A stretch of DNA of 5,648 nt from Gammaproteobacteria bacterium (GTDB taxonomy: Bacteria > Pseudomonadota > Gammaproteobacteria > Granulosicoccales > Granulosicoccaceae). This document shows positions 1 to 4,966 of this stretch, piece after piece. Made by a program: the position numbers and the translations under genes. Within the stretch, counting starts at the first letter, position 1. Each line of letters begins with the position of its first letter. The stretch is from contig JAHQVR010000069.1 in NCBI GenBank assembly GCA_019634245.1, positions 1-5,648 on the forward strand, in the 5' to 3' direction. The notes beneath the pieces are model-generated. The model was not told the DNA's origin. It saw only the letters and a list, made by a program, of their open reading frames with translations, and searched no databases.

Positions 1-1
1 C

Positions 2-109
2 GAGCCACTCAGACCGCACTTCGCTTACGGTTCATTAGATAAAACTCAGTATGCAATTGCGCATGCCATGCATGAGCATGATCATCTGGAGGAATTTAAA
101 GTGTCTTAG
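2..109 (+). CDS. C-terminal end of an unidentified protein, possibly DinB/DUF1569-like (5' end outside the window)
   Basis: A plus-strand frame is open from the window edge and stops at TAG 107-109, giving 35 visible residues. The tail contains PHFAYGSLDKTQ (residues 5-16), then AIAHAMHEHDHLEEF with several histidines, and ends in KVS. The composition looks like real coding sequence. From memory, the pattern of an aromatic/Gly turn, then a helix carrying His and an HL pair just before the C-terminus, resembles DinB-superfamily proteins of the DUF1569 type, where late histidines contribute to a metal site. That family call is inference from a short tail. The gene converges on the dioxygenase gene, 67 bases away. 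The repeated CATG strings at 62-80 are simply the His/Met codons of this tail. No start codon can be assigned. Confidence 0.5.
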   Translation, partial: EPLRPHFAYGSLDKTQYAIAHAMHEHDHLEEFKVS

Positions 110-125
110 ACACGCTTTATCGTGT
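101..125. terminator. Overlapping inverted repeats between convergent genes, possible weak terminator
   Basis: GTGTC (101-105) pairs with GACAC (109-113) around a 3-base loop and overlaps the TAG stop of the left-edge gene. ACACG (110-114) can instead pair with CGTGT (121-125) around CTTTAT. The two stems share bases 110-113, so they exclude each other. Neither is followed by a clear run of T on the plus strand. On the minus strand the first stem is followed by only TTTAAA. The position between convergent genes suits a terminator, but the stems are short. Confidence 0.3.
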
Positions 126-176
126 TCCCTAAAAATCTAATTTGCAGGCGATGAACAAATCTACAAACAGGTTTTA

Positions 177-1235
177 CTAACCCGGCTCAAAATTCACTTC
201 TGGTGTCGCACCAGGCACAAGGATTCCACCACGAACACTGCCCACGGCTATATTCCCCCACCGTTCAGTTAAGAATTCTGGTAACTCACGCCCTTCAGCA
301 GAAGACAACCACAACCGGACAAGGTGGCGCCGACGCTCCAGTTCAGAGTAGTCCTCAAACGCTTCGCGAGCATGCACGACGGTGAGGTTGTTGACCAATT
401 GAATATCCCCACGTTGTAGCATCATATTAAGCGCCGTTTCCTGTGCCATATCCTGAAAGGCATCAAGCGCCGAGAGCTGCGACTCTGTTAATGGATCCAC
501 ACCGTCAAGCCGCGGCGCTAAACGTATATCTGGGTCCATTCCACAGCACACTAAATCGCCGGCCACAGAGTTGAACACACGCACTGGATAATGAGGCTCT
601 TTGCCCATGGGAATCTCACCAAAGCGGTCACACTGGAATTCGCCATAGAGAATCTTCAACGCCTCTGGGCGTTCTCTTAACAACTCATTATGGATAGTGG
701 CTGAACTCGCTATCGAACTCTCTCCGCCACATTTTGCAGGTCGTAGACAGAGCAAGCCTACAATGTCACACGAATCAGAATGAAACGGTTGGGCTGCACT
801 GGTTTGATAAAGGCGCACCTCGGAGGTGTCGGTCAGCCGCAAATCAGTGACATGACCCAGCAAATCGGCCCGAGCATTCTGTGACACCGGGTCGCCAAAA
901 TAGCTGCCGACAATCCAATAGGCGCGTATGAGCTCAGCATCCGACCAATCGGTGCCCGCCAATCCTCGAATCAGCGTGAAGCCGCGACCGTTCAACACCT
1001 CCGATCGTAGTTCGAAGAGGCGCGTTCCCAGACGAGGGAGATTGAAGTCTTTGTGGGACTGTTGAGCGAGTGGCTTAGAACTACTAAGTGAACGGTTAAC
1101 TGCTTGTTGCAATTCTTCGATCAACGAATCCTGAAGCTCAAACAACCAGTTCTCGCTCTTTCCAAGCTCACGCCCGTCCCAAACCTTGCGCCCGGTCCAT
1201 GGTTTGATCTGTAGATTCTCAATTTCAACTGTCAT
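177..1235 (-). CDS. TauD/TfdA-family Fe(II)/2-oxoglutarate-dependent dioxygenase
   Basis: This 352-residue protein belongs to the TauD/TfdA superfamily (clavaminate synthase-like fold), cytoplasmic enzymes that couple 2-oxoglutarate decarboxylation to oxidation of a substrate. The iron-binding facial triad is visible as H152 and D154 in PFHSDSCDIVGLL plus the distal H288 in NNLTVVHAREAF. R307 in HLVRLWLS, 19 residues after H288, is the expected 2-oxoglutarate anchor. The stretch LLCLRPAKCGGESSIASS (161-178) is typical of this subgroup. Length is normal to slightly long for the family, with an N-terminal extension of about 80 residues before the core. No signal peptide is seen. The ATG at 1235 has GGGAAG (1242-1247) 6 bases upstream. 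It lies downstream of the regulator gene on the same strand, separated by a phosphoesterase remnant. The substrate cannot be read from the sequence, and no taurine, sulfonate or herbicide genes lie nearby, so tauD itself is not claimed. Confidence 0.9.
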   Translation of the reverse strand: MTVEIENLQIKPWTGRKVWDGRELGKSENWLFELQDSLIEELQQAVNRSLSSSKPLAQQSHKDFNLPRLGTRLFELRSEVLNGRGFTLIRGLAGTDWSDAELIRAYWIVGSYFGDPVSQNARADLLGHVTDLRLTDTSEVRLYQTSAAQPFHSDSCDIVGLLCLRPAKCGGESSIASSATIHNELLRERPEALKILYGEFQCDRFGEIPMGKEPHYPVRVFNSVAGDLVCCGMDPDIRLAPRLDGVDPLTESQLSALDAFQDMAQETALNMMLQRGDIQLVNNLTVVHAREAFEDYSELERRRHLVRLWLSSAEGRELPEFLTERWGNIAVGSVRGGILVPGATPEVNFEPG

Positions 1236-1393
1236 AGGAAACTTCCCACAACGTTAATAACACACAGCTCTGCATCAGAATGATAGTTATTGAAATGAGC
1301 AATCGCTGCGTCAATCCGAACACGTAGGTCAGGACCTTGAACGAGTCATTCAGCGACATAGTGAAGGTCCGACATCCAAATTACTTTAATCAT
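1235..1393 (-). pseudogene. N-terminal remnant of a calcineurin-like metallophosphoesterase
   Basis: Reading the minus strand from ATG 1393-1391 gives MIKVIWMSDLHYVAE, then TGA (1348-1346). The same frame then continues for 37 codons: LVQGPDLRVRIDAAIAHF, then NNYHSDAELCVI and NVVGSFL, before a second TGA (1234-1232). The start matches the N-terminus of class III cyclic-nucleotide/GpdQ-like phosphodiesterases, where SDLH supplies the first metal ligands and a segment like GL(V)xGHDPRxRL, AAIxHxN, HADAxxCVISGD follows. On that alignment (recalled, not computed) TGA replaces a Gly codon and GHDP has become GPDL. Similarity ends at CVI, right where SGD, the next metal motif, should begin. The later motifs are absent: GNHD and the C-terminal histidines, about 200 residues. 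The ATG lies 7 bases after the regulator stop, with AGG (1397-1399) as a weak ribosome site. It is read as a dead 5' fragment of a former operon gene. A functional 15-codon leader is possible but less likely. Confidence 0.65.
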
Positions 1394-1400
1394 CGAAAAC

Positions 1401-1931
1401 CTATTTAAGTGCTGGCGGTTCAAGCATATCTTCAAAAAACCAGGCAGCCAGTTCATGACGACCTGCCACACCCGCTTTTTTATACACACTGGTGGCTTGC
1501 TGCCTAACCGTTTTTTCCTGAGTGTCTCTAAGCTGGGCTACCTCTCGAAACGACAGCCCTTTTAGCAATGCCAGCACCACCTCCTGCTCACTCGGTGTCA
1601 ATGCCCAGGCATCAAACTGCCGCTGCATGATCTCGCGGTACTGGCTCGCCAATCTCGGTGAATTCGAGTCCATCAGGGCGAGCTGTCCTCGGGCACTGTC
1701 CAGTTGATTTTGCAATTGCCCTAACGCTTTGTGTTGAGCAATTCGGTCAGACACAAACAACACAACAATGAGGCTACTGATCAGTAACATGGCGATGTCG
1801 TCGACCATATCACCCGCCGACTCTCCTTCACCAAACTCTGCAACGATGTCAATCAGGCTCGTAAAGAAAACCAGCAATGTGAAGATCACAAAAATGGTCC
1901 GGCGAAAGGGAATTCGATCAATCCAATTCAT
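1401..1931 (-). CDS. Membrane-anchored LuxR-family (GerE-type HTH) transcriptional regulator
   Basis: This 176-residue protein has two hydrophobic segments (about 12-31 and 46-60) separated by a short acidic stretch, AEFGEGESAGDMVDD (31-45). A polar, Gln-rich, probably coiled-coil helix follows (about 61-88). A C-terminal LuxR/GerE DNA-binding domain spans about 110-170, with LTPSEQEVVLALLKGLSFREVA and a recognition helix around TQEKTVRQQATSVYKKAGV. The basic N-terminus and cytoplasmic HTH predict both ends inside, with only a small acidic loop in the periplasm. It has no receiver, PAS or autoinducer domain and no cysteine, so direct thiol or haem sensing is unlikely. The start is supported by AAGGAA (1942-1947) 10 bases before the ATG. 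It is divergent from the dihaem lipoprotein gene and heads the minus-strand block. Control of either neighbour is plausible from position only. The specific family and signal are unknown to me. Confidence 0.85.
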   Translation of the reverse strand: MNWIDRIPFRRTIFVIFTLLVFFTSLIDIVAEFGEGESAGDMVDDIAMLLISSLIVVLFVSDRIAQHKALGQLQNQLDSARGQLALMDSNSPRLASQYREIMQRQFDAWALTPSEQEVVLALLKGLSFREVAQLRDTQEKTVRQQATSVYKKAGVAGRHELAAWFFEDMLEPPALK

Positions 1932-2116
1932 AATTAGAATTTCCTTTTAATTTCATTAAGTTATGCCATAGGACATTTGCCGGATAACCAGGCTACGACC
2001 TTTTGTACAATACCGACCGGTCCAACCTAGGCGCTTTGTCCGATGTCGCATTAAGCCAGCATAGCCGACACTTCTCGTTGAACTCACTACTGAAGAATTG
2101 AACGGGATCCTGCGGC
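1932..2116. promoter_or_regulatory. Divergent intergenic region with two adjacent palindromes
   Basis: These 185 bases separate the regulator (minus) and the dihaem lipoprotein (plus), so both promoters should lie here. TTGTACAA (2003-2010) and GACCGGTC (2015-2022) are perfect 8-base palindromes whose centres are 12 bases apart, close to one helical turn. They could form a paired operator. Promoter matches are poor. For the minus strand, TTATCC-16-CATAAC reading toward the regulator is the best pair. On the plus strand TTGTCC (2036-2041) has no good -10 at the right distance. The binding protein is unknown, and the neighbouring LuxR-type regulator is only a positional candidate. Confidence 0.35.
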
Positions 2117-3316
2117 ATGGCTAATACTTACAAAGACAACCCCCGATCACTCAAAACCCTCCTGGGCTGCATACTCATCATAGCTACCATCGGTTGCGAT
2201 GAATTCGACCCAGCACCCGTCACCTTCACCCAGGCGGACATTGTTTCCATGGGTGCAGTCCAAACATTAGAAATTAGGGAGCGAGTGCTGACATCACTGC
2301 CGGAGTCTGCTCCCGAAGTTAACACCCAGCAGGCCTCGTTGGGACGGCTTCTGTTCTGGGACCCTATTCTATCTGGTAACCGCGATGTTGCTTGCGCAAC
2401 CTGCCATCTACCCGAATTTGGTTATACCGACAATCAGCACCAATCCATTGGCGTCGGTGGTACGGGTCGAGGAGAGCAAAGGGTCGAAGGCCATACGGGT
2501 CGAGTACCCAGAAATTCACAAACCGTATTGAATACAGTTTGGAACGGTATCGATGAGCTTGGAAACGTTGATGCCAACTCAGCACCCATGTTTTGGGACA
2601 ACCGTGTTCAAACGCTGGAAGCGCAAGCAATAGAACCGATCCGATCTCGAGAAGAAATGCGAGGCGATAATTTTGCGCAGAACGCTATCGATTCTGAAAT
2701 TTCAGCTCGACTCAATGCAAATGCCGAATATCAACTGCTATTCAGTGAGGCATTCGGTGTCCAGACTATTACCGCTACTGAAATTACTCAAGCGCTTGCC
2801 AGCTTTCAGAAAACGTTAGTGGCGAATGACTCACCGTTTGATCGTTGGATGCGGGGCGAATCTGATGCAATGACCGACCGACAAGTGTCCGGAATGCAGG
2901 AGTTTGTAATCGCAGGCTGTGCAGATTGCCACAATGGCCCATTGTTTTCGGATTTCGAGCCACATGTGTTGGGTGTGCATGAAGGCGCCGATGTTTTAGA
3001 ACCCGATGAGGGGGATGGCACCTTCGCGTTCAGAACACCAACATTACGTCAATTGGCCTTTACTGCGCCCTACTTTCACGCCGGGCAATTTTCAACCTTG
3101 GGTGACGCCATCGAATTTTATGATGGGCCCGGAAATTCCACAAACCCTAATGTTCCCACCAGTGAATTAGATGAAGAATTCCTGGAGATTCCAGAAATGG
3201 ATGACGGTCGTGGCGCGATTATTCAAGATTTCTTAGATGCGCTAAATGATGATACGTTTGATCAAGAAATCCCTAGCACGGTACCCAGTGGCCTACCTGT
3301 TGGTGGCTTTGAATAG
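2117..3316 (+). CDS. Dihaem cytochrome c peroxidase/MauG-family lipoprotein
   Basis: This 399-residue protein opens with a lipoprotein signal (LLGCILIIATIGC, lipidated C27). Asp at +2 is an inner-membrane retention signal in enterobacteria. The two c-type haem sites are CATCH (93-97) and CADCH (268-272). Aligning by eye to Pseudomonas cytochrome c peroxidase, W160, Q170 and E180 match Trp94, Gln104 and Glu114. V113 (in QSIGVG) sits where the distal His71 should be. In TAPYFHAG H321 matches His261, and 14 residues on Y335 takes the place of Met275, as Tyr294 does in MauG. The peroxidatic haem should therefore be five-coordinate without prior reduction, and the second haem His/Tyr-ligated. An insert of about 10 residues (143-157) precedes W160. 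GGGA (2104-2107) lies 9 bases before the ATG. Use of H2O2 as oxidant is family knowledge. The substrate is unknown, and no mau structural genes are nearby. It is divergent from the membrane-bound regulator. Confidence 0.9.
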   Translation: MANTYKDNPRSLKTLLGCILIIATIGCDEFDPAPVTFTQADIVSMGAVQTLEIRERVLTSLPESAPEVNTQQASLGRLLFWDPILSGNRDVACATCHLPEFGYTDNQHQSIGVGGTGRGEQRVEGHTGRVPRNSQTVLNTVWNGIDELGNVDANSAPMFWDNRVQTLEAQAIEPIRSREEMRGDNFAQNAIDSEISARLNANAEYQLLFSEAFGVQTITATEITQALASFQKTLVANDSPFDRWMRGESDAMTDRQVSGMQEFVIAGCADCHNGPLFSDFEPHVLGVHEGADVLEPDEGDGTFAFRTPTLRQLAFTAPYFHAGQFSTLGDAIEFYDGPGNSTNPNVPTSELDEEFLEIPEMDDGRGAIIQDFLDALNDDTFDQEIPSTVPSGLPVGGFE

Positions 3317-3393
3317 GGCAACCGTAGATCGTATGCAAAATAAAGGCTACGCTTCTTCGATCTCATTCAATGTACAAAAACACCGGCGCTCAA

Positions 3394-3407
3394 TAAAGGG
3401 TGCCTTT
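3394..3407. other. Small hairpin between convergent genes, weak terminator candidate
   Basis: TAAAGG (3394-3399) and CCTTTA (3403-3408) can form a 6-bp AT-rich stem around a GTG loop in the 165-base gap between the dihaem lipoprotein and the PhnD-like gene. On the plus strand there is no T run after it. On the minus strand a TTTTT run lies about 20 bases beyond it (plus-strand AAAAA 3376-3380). Nothing else convincing was seen in 3317-3481, which holds no supportable gene. Confidence 0.2.
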
Positions 3408-3481
3408 AAAGGGTGGATAGTCCATCGAATAATATATTAGTCGTCGTGCGAGCGGCGGTTAACCTTCACGTACATCCTTCA

Positions 3482-4237
3482 CTACCAGATGGGTGGATTA
3501 GGAACCTGCAGATATTCAGACGCTGGAATTTTAACAAGGCCACGAATCGATAAGGTTTGCCTATCCGATGGTGTTAATTTATCAATAGCGCGTTTTACCG
3601 CATGAAACACCACATCGGCATCAAAGGCTAATGCGCAAATATAAGGTAGTGCGGGCGTTGGCATTGTTTTCCCAAGCACTCGTAGGTTTTGTGTAAAAGC
3701 ATCATATCGAAGCAAATGTTGCCAGGTCGTAGCATCAATCGAGGCGATGTCGGCTTGACCGTCCACAACACATCGTGCAGATTCCCTATGAGAGCCTGAT
3801 TCGATGGTTTGAGAAAACCAACTGCCACTTGGCTGTAGGTGTTGGGCTATAGCTGCATAACCCGATTGCGAATCTTTTCCATTGATAGCAATGGTGGATG
3901 GTAAAAACTCCTCGATGTGATGCCGGGTGTCATTGCGACGAACGACGACGACGCTGTAGTAGTATCCCGATGGACATCCGGGCACGCCAAAGTCAGGAGT
4001 GCCCACTAGTTTGACCTTGCTGTGCAAATGGTTCCGGTAAGGCATGCCACAGGTGTGGCTCAGCACAAGATCGGCTCCTGTCCAGTATTGAACACCGACG
4101 CCATCTCGATCCAAACCCGCCGGGGCATCTATGCCTTCACTGATCAGCTCCGAGCGGATGCTTCCCCAATAGTTCTCGGTGGCTTCCGAGACCTCTTGGC
4201 GGTCATACATAGGCAGGCTTGCTTTCAATAGCGTCAC
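3482..4237 (-). CDS. PhnD-like (phosphate/phosphonate-binding family) protein without signal peptide
   Basis: This 251-residue protein resembles the PhnD/PF12974 family, which includes the substrate-binding proteins of phosphonate and phosphite ABC transporters. Visible family stretches are ASLPMYDR (6-13), DLVLSHTCGMPYR (56-68), VGTPDFGVPGCPSGYYYS (78-95), SQSGYAA (123-129), SGSHRESAR (147-155), VDGQADIASIDA (158-169), TPALP (194-198) and LQVPNPP (243-249). SQSG and SGSH are the Ser-rich ligand-contact loops expected for an oxyanion. The chain begins directly at the first beta strand with no signal peptide, and no ABC ATPase or permease is adjacent, so a cytoplasmic sensor or orphan binding role is more likely than uptake. 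The start is GTG (4237-4235), directly preceded by an in-frame TGA, so it cannot extend upstream. No clear ribosome site is seen. TTG at 4228-4226, giving KASLPMY next, is an alternative. It is divergent from the thioredoxin-like gene. The ligand is unproven. Confidence 0.8.
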   Translation of the reverse strand: MTLLKASLPMYDRQEVSEATENYWGSIRSELISEGIDAPAGLDRDGVGVQYWTGADLVLSHTCGMPYRNHLHSKVKLVGTPDFGVPGCPSGYYYSVVVVRRNDTRHHIEEFLPSTIAINGKDSQSGYAAIAQHLQPSGSWFSQTIESGSHRESARCVVDGQADIASIDATTWQHLLRYDAFTQNLRVLGKTMPTPALPYICALAFDADVVFHAVKRAIDKLTPSDRQTLSIRGLVKIPASEYLQVPNPPIW

Positions 4238-4380
4238 TCAAAGGAACAAGACAACTTCTAATCTACCAGAATCACTCAGCATAACGATGAAAAGCTTGTT
4301 ATTCTCACTGGCTATGAACACTGACTCCCCTGGACAGAAACCGAGCCTTTGTCCTTAGCATACCGAGTAAACGCTCAGAC

Positions 4381-4385
4381 GGAGA
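4381..4385 (+). promoter_or_regulatory. Ribosome binding site fixing the start of the thioredoxin-like gene
   Basis: GGAGA lies 5 bases before ATG 4391. The frame is also open from a TTG at 4349, but that codon has no ribosome site. Its extra 14 residues (SLAYRVNAQ...) do not look like a family N-terminus or a signal peptide. The ATG at 4391 is therefore preferred. Confidence 0.7.
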
Positions 4386-4390
4386 ACACT

Positions 4391-4936
4391 ATGTTGTTGG
4401 ATACACCCATTTGTGATTTTGGTTGGCAAGCGCCAGATTTTACGCTGCCTGACCCAGACGGAAAGAGCTACACCCTGTCAGAGTCTATCGGTGAGAATGG
4501 TCTTTTGGTGGCATTCATTTGCAACCATTGCCCGTACGTAAAAGCAATCACGAAACGACTTGCTGCTGATACCAACACGCTGATGAGTGAAGGTTTTGGT
4601 GTGTTGGCGATCATGTCCAACGATTATAAAAACGTACCAGCCGATTCACCGGCAAATATGAAACGCTTTGCCGAGCAACACGGCTTTGGATTTCCTTACC
4701 TGATCGATGAAGATCAATCAGTGGGCAAGGCCTACGGCGCGGTGTGCACACCAGATTTTTTTGGTTTCGACAACACCGGTGGCTTGCAATACCGTGGTCG
4801 ACTCGATGATGCTCGGCTCGACGACGACCCGCAGAGAACTGCCGAATTACTCAACGCTATGCGGCTGGTCGCAAGCACAGGAAATGGCCCCAAAGAACAA
4901 ACCCCAAGTATGGGGTGCTCCATAAAGTGGAGCTAA
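4391..4936 (+). CDS. Thioredoxin-fold, peroxiredoxin-like protein (CNHC type)
   Basis: This 181-residue cytoplasmic protein of the AhpC/TSA-thioredoxin superfamily matches the PRX-like group with a CNHCPYV motif. Visible features are FGWQAPDFTLPDPDG (10-24) at the N-terminus, the active site C44-N-H-C47-P48 after LLVAFI, SNDYKNVPADSP (76-87), GAVCTPDFF (117-125) with C119 next to the TP expected for the cis-proline loop, YRGRLDD (134-140), and a C-terminal SMGCSIKW with C176. In this group the second Cys of the CxxC aligns with the peroxidatic Cys of true peroxiredoxins, but the usual PxxxTxxC context is missing, so the activity is not settled. C119 and C176 are candidate extra redox cysteines. 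Length is typical. The gene is divergent from the PhnD-like gene across about 150 bases and converges on the hydrolase gene 30 bases downstream. No regulator or partner is evident. The fold is certain and the physiological role unknown. Confidence 0.88.
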   Translation: MLLDTPICDFGWQAPDFTLPDPDGKSYTLSESIGENGLLVAFICNHCPYVKAITKRLAADTNTLMSEGFGVLAIMSNDYKNVPADSPANMKRFAEQHGFGFPYLIDEDQSVGKAYGAVCTPDFFGFDNTGGLQYRGRLDDARLDDDPQRTAELLNAMRLVASTGNGPKEQTPSMGCSIKWS

Positions 4937-4941
4937 CAATC

Positions 4942-4960
4942 GCGGTATGGTCTATCCCGC
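4942..4960. terminator. Possible shared hairpin between convergent genes
   Basis: GCGG (4942-4945) pairs with CCGC (4957-4960). After one T-C mismatch the stem continues A-T, T-A and a G-T wobble around a 3-base loop. It fills most of the 30-base gap between the thioredoxin-like gene and the hydrolase gene, as a two-way terminator would. Neither strand shows a T run after it, so the call is weak. Confidence 0.25.
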
Positions 4961-4966
4961 TTATGC

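Noticed and set aside
62..80. CATG-rich short repeat
   Set aside because: It falls inside a coding tail rich in His and Met codons (HAMHEHDH), which explains the pattern.
1346..1348. The in-frame TGA as a selenocysteine or programmed readthrough codon
   Set aside because: The position corresponds to a Gly, not a Cys, in the recalled family. The frame downstream ends after 37 codons without the remaining catalytic motifs, so reading through would not yield a working enzyme.
3341..3401. Direct repeat AATAAAGG in the gap after the dihaem lipoprotein gene
   Set aside because: Only 8 AT-rich bases, two copies and no regular array; easily chance.
3246..3440. Plus-strand 64-codon frame overlapping the end of the dihaem lipoprotein gene
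   Set aside because: It overlaps a well-supported gene in another frame, has no ribosome site, and its product has no recognisable features.
4287..4358. 23-codon frame starting MKSLLFSLAMN in the divergent region
   Set aside because: The start faintly resembles a signal peptide, but there is no ribosome site and the rest is short and polar.
4349..4390. N-terminal extension of the thioredoxin-like protein from TTG 4349
   Set aside because: It has no ribosome site, whereas ATG 4391 has GGAGA at the right distance and a family-like N-terminus.
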